Assembly: GCA_015350385.1 (NCBI GenBank)
Contig: WNKI01000003.1
Span: forward strand, 2,078,698 to 2,142,697
DNA: 64,000 nt
Source: Aculops lycopersici
Lineage: Eukaryota > Arthropoda > Arachnida > Trombidiformes > Eriophyidae
Direction: 5' to 3'
Shown here: piece after piece, positions 33,554 through 42,798 of the stretch
Position numbering within the stretch: position 1 is the stretch's first letter
Layout of the letters: every line of letters begins with the position of its first letter
Notes under the pieces: model-generated
The model's input: the letters and a program-made list of their open reading frames with translations, nothing else
Database searches by the model: none
Told to the model about the DNA's origin: nothing
Translations under genes and position numbers: made by a program

Positions 33554-34173
33554 TAGTTTGTCCTCTTGCTCTGAGCAAGAGGACAAACTAGCAAGTTTCT
33601 CTTGAGATCGGTCCTCTGCTTCAAGCGCTGCGCCGGCCCGGCCGCCGTGATGTCGCCCGCTACCGCCTCCGTTTACCTCGCGAGCCCGCTTCCCGCCGGC
33701 TCCTTTTCTACCGCTCGCTTGCACGCCTACCCGAGTGTTGGGCGCGAATGAGCTGACAGGGAGAGACCTTCTACGCATGACGCGCCCATTTAAAACTGGT
33801 CACTGGTTTTAGAGCAAACTCAACATTCTGAACCCGAATATGTTCGAATTTTGGCCATATTATTCCTAGTTTCCAGAAGATGGCATTGTGAGCAAAAAAA
33901 TCAAAGCTCGGACGGATAACCTGCTCGCGGATTGGGTTGTTTAAGAAAAAAAAGTTCCCTAGCTTTTCTCGATAAATACAAATAATATGATAAAATAAAA
34001 GACTATCCAAATGATAGTCTTTCTAGGGTGGGGATGGATTGTGGCCAGAAAAGTCCAAAAAATCGTGTCATGCGTATAAGGTCTCTCCTTGTGAGCTGGT
34101 CGTCAGGTATACTTGTCACGTGCCCGATCTCGGCAGTCTTGGTGCCTTCGCCCATGTGAAGGCACCAAGACTG
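33554..34173. repeat. Fold-back / MITE-like element with terminal hairpins (candidate)
   Basis: Three nested structures. A perfect 17-bp hairpin with 3-nt loop lies at 33554-33590. A 31-bp inverted repeat has arms at 33751-33781 and 34067-34097 (28 of 31 positions match). A perfect 16-bp hairpin with 8-nt loop lies at 34134-34173. A 10-bp hairpin (aaagactatc/gatagtcttt, 33998-34022) sits inside. The roughly symmetric hairpin, inverted repeat, inverted repeat, hairpin layout suggests one non-autonomous element. The left third (33600-33770) is unusually GC-rich. No transposase frame is present. Target-site duplication was not established. Confidence 0.5.
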
Positions 34174-34708
34174 AGTTCCCGAGGCACCAACAAAAATGTA
34201 AGTCACCTTTCTCTCTGGGCCACACCAGATCGGCACACCAGATCGATTTGTGGATTCAATATGAGGCCACCCCCTCCTAAATCTACGTCACATATATTCT
34301 TGATTATCCGATGATCGCACTTGGATACTAGAACTGGTATCTCGGCATATGAATATTTGCTACCGTATCCTTTGTCCAGGTATACAGGAAGCAGGCGTTA
34401 TACTCACCTACATACTTCTTAGTTGCGTACCCTTCAGACGTCGAATGCTCAGTTTGCGACTTATTGAAATTGTTCGTGTCATCCACGAGGTAAAGAGGAG
34501 AGAGGAAACGAAATGCAAATGACTCGCGGTTAAAGCCATCGAGCCCCGAGTTGTTTGTGTGAAATATTATGCCAAATGATTTGTAAACTAACGGGAGGAG
34601 AACAGGAAGAGAAAGACTTTTTTGGCCTCTTGGAGGTTCACTTTTATTTGGGTTGTTTATTCTCGGGTGATCCGAGTTTAGCTTCACTTTCTCTCTCTCT
34701 CTCGCATG

Positions 34709-35542
34709 CTATTGTCGTAGTCGCATCACTCTACCACAGGCAAGTGTTTCCAACTTCAAAGGGCACAGGTGGTCGTGATAAACTTGATTGCTGCCACTAA
34801 ATGATCGGTTAACTTTCTTGAGCGCTCTCGTGAGGCAAACCCAGGCGATGCTTGATGGCGGATGGTAGACGAGATATTCGAATTCAAGGCTACATTGAAA
34901 TATTAGCTCGCAAGCTTCTGCTTGGATTTCATCCGCAAGCTCCTCATTTATCGAGTGGCTTGATTTTAAACGTTCCATTAGAATGTCCAAATAATCAACA
35001 GGTGTGACAAACGCCAAATCCCATTTGAGCGCTGTGAGCACGTAAAACTCCCAAGTGATCAACTCGTCAAATGTCACTAGTTCTTGAGTGTAATAGATTA
35101 ATAGTTTTACTGAAATGTGATTAGTTTGGCGTAACTTTGAGGCTAGCAGTAGGGCCACCGAGCCCAATAACTGTAATTGACTTCTCTTTGTTCTCACTAA
35201 TGATAAAAATTTGTCCACTATCTTGATGGCCAGCAACAAGACATCCGGTTGGCACTCCTCCGCGAGACAAACGTCGCGCATCCAAACGGCAAGCTCGCGT
35301 CGGTCGCTCTCGTTGAAGTCTAGCTGAAATTGATTATCAAAATACGAGGCAATCTCTTGTTTCTTCTCACTAATTAGCATGCGACTAAGCACTAGCTCGT
35401 CGCTTAGGTAAACCGGATCTTCCATTCTATTGTCACCTTGAGTCTTCAATTTTCGATACACTTTATGTTGTTTTCCCTCTCTCTTCCTTGAAATCGAATT
35501 TCTATTTGTCTTTGAATTTAAAGTTACCACTTGTTGTGGCAT
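34709..35542 (-). CDS. Cyclin D, copy 2 (inverted duplicate)
   Basis: 277 residues from the first ATG. The frame is open upstream to a plausible acceptor (ttgcttag/ at about 35685), so an upstream exon could add residues. The cyclin box (ELAVWMRDVC through AFVTPVDYLDIL and YHPPSSIAW) is identical to copy 1; I see only a few amino-acid changes, all near the end (for example SGSNQVYHDHLCPLK against SSSNQGYHDHLCLMK). The N-terminus is different (SMPQQVVTLNSKTNRNSISR), as is the C-terminus, which is shorter and stops after VMRLRQ. The two genes are tail to tail about 2.6 kb apart. Both frames are intact, so both may work as D-type cyclins with distinct ends. Confidence 0.88.
   Translation of the reverse strand: MPQQVVTLNSKTNRNSISRKREGKQHKVYRKLKTQGDNRMEDPVYLSDELVLSRMLISEKKQEIASYFDNQFQLDFNESDRRELAVWMRDVCLAEECQPDVLLLAIKIVDKFLSLVRTKRSQLQLLGSVALLLASKLRQTNHISVKLLIYYTQELVTFDELITWEFYVLTALKWDLAFVTPVDYLDILMERLKSSHSINEELADEIQAEACELIFQCSLEFEYLVYHPPSSIAWVCLTRALKKVNRSFSGSNQVYHDHLCPLKLETLACGRVMRLRQ
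34724..35427 (-). repeat. Inverted repeat arm B (704 bp, cyclin box)
   Basis: Reverse-complement partner of 31242-31945; see that entry. Beyond 35427, and below 34724, the flanks align only with many substitutions and gaps. Confidence 0.95.
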
Positions 35543-35712
35543 TGAGATTGGAGCAAGAGAGATGCTGGTGCTTCTGTTTCTCCCGGGACTCTGGCTTGAG
35601 TTCCCGCTTTCGATGTTGATGGTGTTGTCCTCCTTCTCCCAGTTGCCGCTAACCAGGACTGGAACCAGAATAATCAGGACCAACTAAGCAACCTAGCAAT
35701 TATTCGTCCTCG

Positions 35713-35913
35713 CCGACTAGATGGGTCCAAAGACAACAATAGTAACAGCATCAAAAACAGAACTCGCGCATTCCAGTGGCGCGTCAAGTGAGAGAGAGTG
35801 AGGAAATAGCGCCGACTTCGCTTTGGTTTTATTAGTCGACTAGATGGGCCCAAAGACAACAATAGTGAAAGCAACAACAACAGAACTCGCGCATTCCAGT
35901 GGCGCGTCAAGTG
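35713..35913. repeat. Tandem direct repeat, two copies of about 78 bp at 124-bp offset
   Basis: The first copy runs about 35713-35790 and the second about 35837-35913. Both start gactagatggg and end ccagtggcgcgtcaagtg, with a few changes between (gggtcc to gggccc and small internal differences). It lies upstream of cyclin D copy 2 and may be a duplicated promoter segment. Confidence 0.85.
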
Positions 35914-35926
35914 TGTTTGTGTGTTT

Positions 35927-35930
<4 letters not shown>

Positions 35931-35976
<46 letters not shown>

Positions 35977-36064
35977 AGGAAGGAGAAAGGAGAAAGAGAA
36001 AGGAGAGAGGAGAGAGGAGAGAGGAGAAAGGAGAAAGAGAGGGAGAAGGAGAAGGGAGAAAAGC
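35931..36064. repeat. GA/GGA-rich microsatellite
   Basis: A GA run followed by a degenerate gagaggagaaagga tract. The open frames across it on both strands (Arg/Glu or Ser/Leu strings) are artefacts of composition. Confidence 0.95.
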
Positions 36065-36816
36065 ACGAGCTACCACTATGCGAGCAATCAGAAGCCACGA
36101 CTTCCAAATTTAAAGTAGCCGCTGCATCGAAGTCGACCGATTAAAGCTCGCGCCGCTTATCGTGCCGCCGTCGCCGCCGAAGCCACCAACCCAAACCACC
36201 GACCGGCCCCGTGGTCCTGGTCATCGGCGGCCTCATTTCTCTCAGACAGACTCCGTGGAAGCCGCCGGGCGAGAAGGAGAGAGAAGGCGAGCGATAGATA
36301 ATAGGAGGGAGCCGCACTTTTTCACATGAATACCACGAGCCGGTGGCGCCAGAACTACTCCCTCCTTCTCAAGGATGAAAATTTGGATAAGAAAAGATTT
36401 ATTATCCTCGTATCACTATGTTCTCCGCTCTCTCTCTCTCTCCCTCTCTCACACAGACACACTAATATCGATGGTGTTTTTTGTATGCAAACGTTTTCCC
36501 CCCCTTTTGTTAGTTTATGCGACTAACAACAACCTTGGCACTAACAACGACATAGTTTCAAATATTTCCACCCCTCGCGACCATCAACACCACATACGCT
36601 CTCAGCCACAACTGAGGCAATCCGCTCATTTGCATGCTCATTTCAATCTCACCTCACAAGTGCCAGAAACTAAGGCCAAGCTCACCCGAACGTCCACTCC
36701 ACTCCACTCACTCTCACTCCTGTCAACTGATTGTCTGAGCTCGCGTTGTCTTAAATCATTAGGTTTTTATTATTAATATCATTGTTTTATCTTATCATTT
36801 TACTAATGTGTCGTCT
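36065..36816. other. Spacer between cyclin D copy 2 and eIF4G
   Basis: Opens GC-rich (36120-36300), then contains a CT run near 36428-36452. No gene is supported. The last part is the likely 3' UTR of the eIF4G gene on the minus strand. Confidence 0.4.
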
Positions 36817-39738
36817 CTAGCTTGTCTTGTTGGTAGTAGTTGCCGATTGTGTTGTAGTCGTGGTAGAAGTTGCATTAGCACCACTGGCAGCCGACACCGC
36901 CGGTCCTAACCGCACCATCGGCCTCAAACCCATGGAGCCAATAGATGGATTAAGATTAGTCCTTAGACTCTTCAAATTTTCCAATTTCTTCTGATGGTCA
37001 ACAGTGTCGTTCGCGTGATTAGGCCTATAATCACCAGTTGAATAATCACGAAGGGCTTGACTGGAAGCGGAGGTGTGCATCGAATTACCTCTACCTGAAT
37101 CGTTGGCCATCGAACTAATCTGGCCCGAGGAGCCACTTGGATTGCCCATTCCACGTCGGCCCTCTTGACTCCTTCGGCCTGTGGTTAATTGACGCTTCTC
37201 CTTCTCTAATTGCTCCATATGTGCCTCGCGGATCTCCTCGATCTTCTTTGGATTGTTGTCCTTAGTCTTCTTCGACGACCATCTATGCCTCTCTCTCAAG
37301 TCAATTGTATCCAAAATCTTGAATTTAATCCTAAGAGATAATGGCGAGCTATCATCCTCCCTGAGCTTCTTCAACTGCATGAAAACATAGTCTAATGAGG
37401 GGTCTGGTTGCTTAGGAGCATTATTTGAGGCAACAACGGAAGCCATAGACTTTTGGCCACTAGAGTAAGGGTTCTTAGATTGCTTAGTGGGCTTCTTCTT
37501 TTCGGCTTTGCATGAATTGTCCAACTTTTCACCAATCGTTGCCAACAGATCACAAAGGCACTCTAATGATTCTTCTGCAGTATCTTGCAATAGTCTCAAT
37601 ATACAATCAAACATAATGTCATTATTCAACATCCCTATCTTATATAATTCACCAATAAATTTTATCAGACCTAAACCGCGCATCCTACATCTGAACATAT
37701 CTTCGTAAAGCTCTTCATTTAGTTGCTTCTTGGTCTCAGGATTTTCCTCCTTTTCTACCTTCTCCTTACGTTCGTCCAGATTTAAATCTGCATAAATATC
37801 AGCCTGAAATTGACTCTGACAACGCTTCAATAGAGTATTTCCGAAGTTTGCTTGACCAGCAGTAATCTTCTTTAAATGACTGCACATCTGACCATATAAT
37901 ACACAATAACCCGGTTCTGCAAGAGCTTTTGCGAAGACAATATCAATAACATCACCAAGCTTCTCCTCGGTGTTAATCTTCAAATCTGTAACTGCAGCTG
38001 CCAAATTTTCGAAGTTGTTTGGCGTCAATTTGTTCAAGATGGATCTAAATTTCTTCTTTATCAACTCAGTTTCTGCTACTTCTGGTGCAAGCGTATCTGA
38101 TTTAGCCTCCATAGCTGGCTTCCAAGGCTTCTCGACAGTCTTCAATTCAACCTCTTGAGTGTAGCTTGCTGTAGGAATAATCTTCCTTGGCCTATCTGGA
38201 CCAGCACTACTTCTACCAGAGTAATTGTGATTTGGCCTATGCGGTTCACGACCTCTCGCGAACGAGGGAGCGAAAGGATCAACTTGATTTTGAATGGGAT
38301 TAAATGGTTCATAACTGTTATCATCATCAAGCACCTTCTCGAGGCCCAACATTTTACAAACTGCACCTAAAAATTCTTTAGAATAAACTCGCTTCCCGTT
38401 CCTATTAGATATTGGATTATATTGTCCAGGCTCATAGGTTAACTTAGCGTTCGAATCCTTATCATCGATTTCACCATCTTTACTACTACCCTTGCCCGAG
38501 TCATCAGCGTTACTCGAATCGCCCTCGGTAACATTAGGACTTGAGCTCACTGGCTCATTGGTTTTATCATCCTCTTGCTCTAGCTTATTTGTTTCAACCA
38601 CTGATTGCTTGGCGGGACTACTTGGAGGTGATTTAGTTACAGGGGAGGAATTTGAATCATCCTTTATGGCCTTTTTATCAGTTCCAGTTGTAGTGGTAGA
38701 CGTGCTGGTAGTTGTAGTGTTGGGAGAATCTGTATCGAATGATTTAACTTGCGCAACATTCTCCTTGTTGTTGCTATTTGAGACTGAGGATCGATCTTGA
38801 ACTGCACTTGTGGGAACTTTGTTTGTTGCTATAGTGTCTCTCATTGAAGCCTCTGAGACTTTCTGGGCAAACGATTGAGCAGCTGGATTTTGGCTAGTCG
38901 GTGCGGCAGCGGCGGTGGCATTAGCTTCCGGGGCCGATTTGGTTGCTTGCAATGCAGAGGCTGTGTTGCTTGTTGTTGTAGTAGTTGTAGATGCAGTTGA
39001 CGAGGATGATATTGTTGCTGTCTTGGACGCAATATCTTTCGATACCTCCTTCTTTAGATCAATTATATTACCTGATTTTGGATCCTTGATAACGATACCT
39101 TGCTTTCTTGGTCCCGGGGTAGTTTGTTGATTAGTTTGTTGTTGTTGTCTATCCGAGTTAACGATTGCCTTTGATTGCTGTGCCGCTACAACAGTATTCG
39201 CTGGCGCAACTCCAATTGGTGGTCTAAATGGTGAATAGCTGGCCATTTGGTGTGCCTGATACTGTGGATAGGCAATAGGGTAGTGTTGCTGCGCATGATA
39301 AGCATGAGGATTATGAGCCACATAATGATGATAAGAGTAGGGGCCGGGTTGCATGTAAGCTAGATGCTGTTGTGCTTGTGGATTCACTTGTTGTTGTTGC
39401 TGCTGCTGCGGTAGTGATTGTTGAGTTGCTGCTGCTGCTGCTGCAACCGCGGCGGCGGCATGGACATGAGAATGGGCCTGTGGATGTGGATGTTGCTGTT
39501 GAGGGTGTATGTGTTGGTTTGGGCCGCCGGCCACTGGGGCAACTCCGCCAGGTCCACCACCTTGCATAGCTTGAGGATGATGATGCTGCTGGCTTGGATG
39601 ATGATGTTTTGGTTGCGATAGATGCTGATGTTGTTGTTGCTGCTGGGCATGTGGTTGCGATAGATGCTGCTGATTTTGTTGGTGGTGTAGTGGCTGTTGG
39701 TGTGGTTGTTGTTTTTGTTGTTGTTGTTGTGGCTCCAT
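36817..39738 (-). CDS. EIF4G: Eukaryotic translation initiation factor 4G, short form ending after MIF4G
   Basis: Scaffold that links eIF4E, eIF4A and PABP at the mRNA cap. The 973-residue, single-exon protein has a Gln/His/Pro-rich N-terminus (1-220), a GIVIKDPKSGNIIDL motif known from eIF4G (about 215), Ser/Thr-rich linkers, and the eIF4E-binding site KRVYSKEFLGAVCKML (about 450-465, YxxxxL type). The MIF4G domain (about 556-835) includes KFRSILNKLTPNNFENLAAA, YCVLYGQMCSHL and RGLGLIKFIGELYK, and contacts eIF4A and eIF3. A short Arg/Ser/Gly-rich tail follows, and the protein stops without the MA3 and W2 domains of vertebrate eIF4G1. Whether those lie in a missed downstream exon is unproven; I saw none. 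Clear ATG. Confidence 0.92.
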   Translation of the reverse strand: MEPQQQQQKQQPHQQPLHHQQNQQHLSQPHAQQQQQHQHLSQPKHHHPSQQHHHPQAMQGGGPGGVAPVAGGPNQHIHPQQQHPHPQAHSHVHAAAAVAAAAAATQQSLPQQQQQQQVNPQAQQHLAYMQPGPYSYHHYVAHNPHAYHAQQHYPIAYPQYQAHQMASYSPFRPPIGVAPANTVVAAQQSKAIVNSDRQQQQTNQQTTPGPRKQGIVIKDPKSGNIIDLKKEVSKDIASKTATISSSSTASTTTTTTSNTASALQATKSAPEANATAAAAPTSQNPAAQSFAQKVSEASMRDTIATNKVPTSAVQDRSSVSNSNNKENVAQVKSFDTDSPNTTTTSTSTTTTGTDKKAIKDDSNSSPVTKSPPSSPAKQSVVETNKLEQEDDKTNEPVSSSPNVTEGDSSNADDSGKGSSKDGEIDDKDSNAKLTYEPGQYNPISNRNGKRVYSKEFLGAVCKMLGLEKVLDDDNSYEPFNPIQNQVDPFAPSFARGREPHRPNHNYSGRSSAGPDRPRKIIPTASYTQEVELKTVEKPWKPAMEAKSDTLAPEVAETELIKKKFRSILNKLTPNNFENLAAAVTDLKINTEEKLGDVIDIVFAKALAEPGYCVLYGQMCSHLKKITAGQANFGNTLLKRCQSQFQADIYADLNLDERKEKVEKEENPETKKQLNEELYEDMFRCRMRGLGLIKFIGELYKIGMLNNDIMFDCILRLLQDTAEESLECLCDLLATIGEKLDNSCKAEKKKPTKQSKNPYSSGQKSMASVVASNNAPKQPDPSLDYVFMQLKKLREDDSSPLSLRIKFKILDTIDLRERHRWSSKKTKDNNPKKIEEIREAHMEQLEKEKRQLTTGRRSQEGRRGMGNPSGSSGQISSMANDSGRGNSMHTSASSQALRDYSTGDYRPNHANDTVDHQKKLENLKSLRTNLNPSIGSMGLRPMVRLGPAVSAASGANATSTTTTTQSATTTNKTS

Positions 39739-39854
39739 GATTGCGTCAAATTTAGGTTTGTGTCCCTATTAGTATCGATATGAATGATGACGATGACGGT
39801 ATATTAATAATGATTCACGAGAGCTAATAGAATGAGATATATAGATGGATAGAA

Positions 39855-39960
39855 TATAATCTATATAACTGTTATATATATAAATTTATGAATATATATA
39901 ATATATATATAATATGTGACGAAGAATATAGTTGTTTTATATATATATATATATAATATA
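39855..39960. repeat. TA-rich microsatellite
   Basis: Several TATATA runs interrupted by short unique bases, about 100 to 200 bp upstream of the eIF4G start. Confidence 0.9.
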
Positions 39961-40302
39961 GTAGAATAGATAGATGATATATCCAATAAGATGGAATCGA
40001 TCTTTTTAAATAGAATGGATAACAAGCGGCGTTGTCGGCAATGACGGTGCCAATAGCGGCTATGGCGGCAGAGGCAGCATTTGCTTGCTGGTTCAACACT
40101 AACATTGGTGGTGGCGGCGCCAGCAGCGCCTGTGGTGTGCTAATGCCGCTACCGATGCCATCAGCTCACTAATACTCACTCACTCACTCACTCACTAACG
40201 CACACACGCACATACTCACTCACTTCCATACATTAGTTTAGTGTACTAAGCAATAGGAATTTTTGTGTGCGATGTCGGCGGCGCACATTGGCAAACTCAA
40301 AT

Positions 40303-40376
40303 CCACACACACATACACACACACAAGCACACACACACTCTAACACAATCAGACGAGCAGTCAGACGCACACACAA

Positions 40377-40408
<32 letters not shown>
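40303..40408. repeat. CA-dinucleotide microsatellite
   Basis: An imperfect CA run that becomes perfect from about 40378 to 40408. The Thr/His and Val/Cys open frames over it are artefacts. Confidence 0.97.
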
Positions 40409-40411
<3 letters not shown>

Positions 40412-41452
40412 ACACATGAGTATCTGCTGCTGTTTGCAAAGGGCCGAAAGTCAACGTGCGCATTTAGTCGTCGGCTGCTGCCGTCGACCGGCGTTACCGA
40501 CCGACCGGCTAGCACTGTCGCTTATCGCTGCGTACTCCTCGCTGCATTATCCTCTCCATGCCAATCCAATGCGAAGATCCAATCCAAATTTGTGTACGCT
40601 GCTCTATGGTCCATAATCTTTACGCAAACAGCGCGACGACGACAACTGAAGCTAGCCGGCGAACTAATGCTTGTGCGTCTGCCCGTTTGTCTTCCTCATT
40701 CATTCACTTGAATGAGTGCGTGCGTCTGCCTGTGTGTCAGCAGGCAAAGGCGTCCATTTGTATCCTCTCTCCAGACCTTCTGGTCTGTGCAAAAAAGTAT
40801 TGCTGCTCAAGTCATCGCCTCTACATTTATAACCCTGTGTGTCTTTGGCTAAATAGAAATACTCATACCAAGACTCACTTTTGGCCCAAAGAAACGTATG
40901 ACCGGTTGATGCAAACGTTAACTTTGAAATTGGCGGCTACAGTAGCAGTTTTGATAAGGAAAATTTGCAATGCGAATGTATGCAACACGGGCAGCAGTTT
41001 TTTAGTGCGCTAATCCAAGCAGCGAGGTCTGTCACTGTTGCAAAGTTGCCATAGCTTGTCGTGTGTAATTTGTTGCTCCTCAAGCTCAGTTGGCGCAAAA
41101 ATCCCATTGCAAGTTAGTGGACTTTCTATATACGGAAGTTGCATATCTCATCGCACTGCCTTGCTTTCTGTGTAGTCGCCATTGGATTGAAGCGCCATTG
41201 CTTGCTCGCATGCATTGAAGTGCCACTGGGCTACCACTTGAAGCGGGGGAAAAGCAAAGTGCATCCACAACAACCCACCGAATCAAATGAGAGAGAATGA
41301 GATAGGAAAAATACATTTACACAGACACACAAACGCACAGGCAAACGAACACGTTTCTGTCAATTCTCGTTCTCTCTATTTATTCCTAAACTTAAACACT
41401 TACTTTGCATTATTATCGCATATTAGTACCCAAATTTAACTGATTAATTACA

Positions 41453-42586
41453 ATGGATGAAATTATCGCCAAGGGCAAGGAGTTGGCAAAGTCTGGCGAC
41501 TCCACGAGTCTGGCCAAATTGATTCACGATGTTAGGCCAAAGTTGAACGAGTTATCCAAGGCCAAGGCAGCCAATTTGGTGCGACAGCTAGTTGACATCT
41601 TCCTTGATATGGATGCAAAGACAGGCCAGGAGGTGGACTTGTGTTTAAATTGTATTGAGTGGGCCAAGGAGGAAAAGAGAACTTTCCTGAGGCATTCGCT
41701 CGAGATTAGGTTAATTGCCTTGTATTATGACACTAAGAGGTATACTGAGGCATTAAAATTGATCGCCGAACTCTTAAAGGAGATTAAAAAGATGGATGAC
41801 AAGACGCTGCTAATGGAAATTCAACTCCTTGAATCCAAAACCTATTATGCCTTGTCAAATTTACAAAAGGCTCGTGCTGCCCTTACCTCGGCGCGAACAA
41901 CCGCAAATGCCATCTATTGTCCGCCCAAGATGCAAGCCGAACTAGACTTACAATCGGGAATTCTGCATGCAGCCGATGAGAGGGATTTCAAGACAGCTTT
42001 CAGTTATTACTATGAAGCTTTCGAGGGATACTCTAGCATCGAACACCCGAAGGCTGTGATTGCATTGAAGTACATGCTCCTATCAAAGATTATGCTCCAC
42101 GAGTCCAATGATGTCCCGGCAATATGTACCACAAAGAATACTCTCAACTACAATGGCATTGATATTGAAGCAATGAAATCGGTGGCTGAGGCCAGTCAGC
42201 GTAGATCGTTGGCCGAGTTCCAAGCGGCCCTCAAAAAGTACGACCAACAGCTGGTTGGCGACCCAATCATTAGATCTCATTTGAACACACTTTATGACGA
42301 TATGTTGGAGCAGAACTTGTGCCGAATCATTGAACCATTCTCAAGAGTACAAGTGGCACACATAGCGCAGATAATCAAATTACCTCAGGACTCAATTGAG
42401 AAAAAGCTATCGCAAATGATTCTAGACAAGAAGTTCGATGGAATCCTCGATCAGGAATTAGGTGTTTTAATCATATTTGAGAATAGCGAAGTTGATAAGA
42501 CCTATGAGAACGCCCTCGAGACAATACAGCATATGGGTAAGGTGGTGGACTCTTTGTACCACAAGGCTAAGAAACTACAATTGTAA
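41453..42586 (+). CDS. PSMD11: 26S proteasome non-ATPase regulatory subunit 11 (Rpn6)
   Basis: A lid subunit of the 19S regulatory particle that clamps the lid to the base and 20S core. The 377-residue protein has an N-terminal TPR-like solenoid (LGN: EIRLIALYYDTKRYTEALKL, KTYYALSNLQKARAALTSAR, IYCPPKMQAELDLQSGILHA, DFKTAFSYYYEAFEGYSSIE) and a C-terminal PCI domain with HLNTLYDDMLEQNLCRIIEP and FSRVQVAHIAQIIKLP, ending in the characteristic long helix (VVDSLYHKAKKLQL). The start MDEIIAKGKELAKSGD is shorter than the 422-residue human protein, so about 45 N-terminal residues are missing or differ. Single exon. Firm identification. Confidence 0.96.
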   Translation: MDEIIAKGKELAKSGDSTSLAKLIHDVRPKLNELSKAKAANLVRQLVDIFLDMDAKTGQEVDLCLNCIEWAKEEKRTFLRHSLEIRLIALYYDTKRYTEALKLIAELLKEIKKMDDKTLLMEIQLLESKTYYALSNLQKARAALTSARTTANAIYCPPKMQAELDLQSGILHAADERDFKTAFSYYYEAFEGYSSIEHPKAVIALKYMLLSKIMLHESNDVPAICTTKNTLNYNGIDIEAMKSVAEASQRRSLAEFQAALKKYDQQLVGDPIIRSHLNTLYDDMLEQNLCRIIEPFSRVQVAHIAQIIKLPQDSIEKKLSQMILDKKFDGILDQELGVLIIFENSEVDKTYENALETIQHMGKVVDSLYHKAKKLQL

Positions 42587-42798
42587 AGCTAGGATATTCG
42601 CACTTTTCCTCTGATGTCCGGTGATACCATATTCCATTTAGCTAGATGGTCAGGTTATATAGTATTAAAAAGAAGTACCTGCTGACTTCGTGAAAACCCA
42701 ATGATTTTGATCGATGATTCCGTTATTCCAGACAACTAGGTTAAATGCAAATTCAATAGCAAACTATTTTCATCGCTCTTTAACGTGACAGATACGAC

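Larger units (their letters stand above)
39739..41452. other. 1.7-kb divergent spacer between eIF4G and PSMD11, repeat-rich
   Basis: Contains a TA-rich tract, a CTCACT run near 40173-40195, a CA microsatellite and a long stretch without recognisable coding sequence. The promoters of both flanking housekeeping genes presumably lie here. Confidence 0.45.

Noticed and set aside
35674..36118. Ser/Leu and Arg/Glu frames over the GA-rich tract
   Set aside because: Pure products of GA/CT microsatellite translation in several frames.
40265..41013. Frames over and after the CA repeat (Thr/His/Val/Cys-rich)
   Set aside because: Low complexity at the start and no recognisable domain after it; other frames are equally open.
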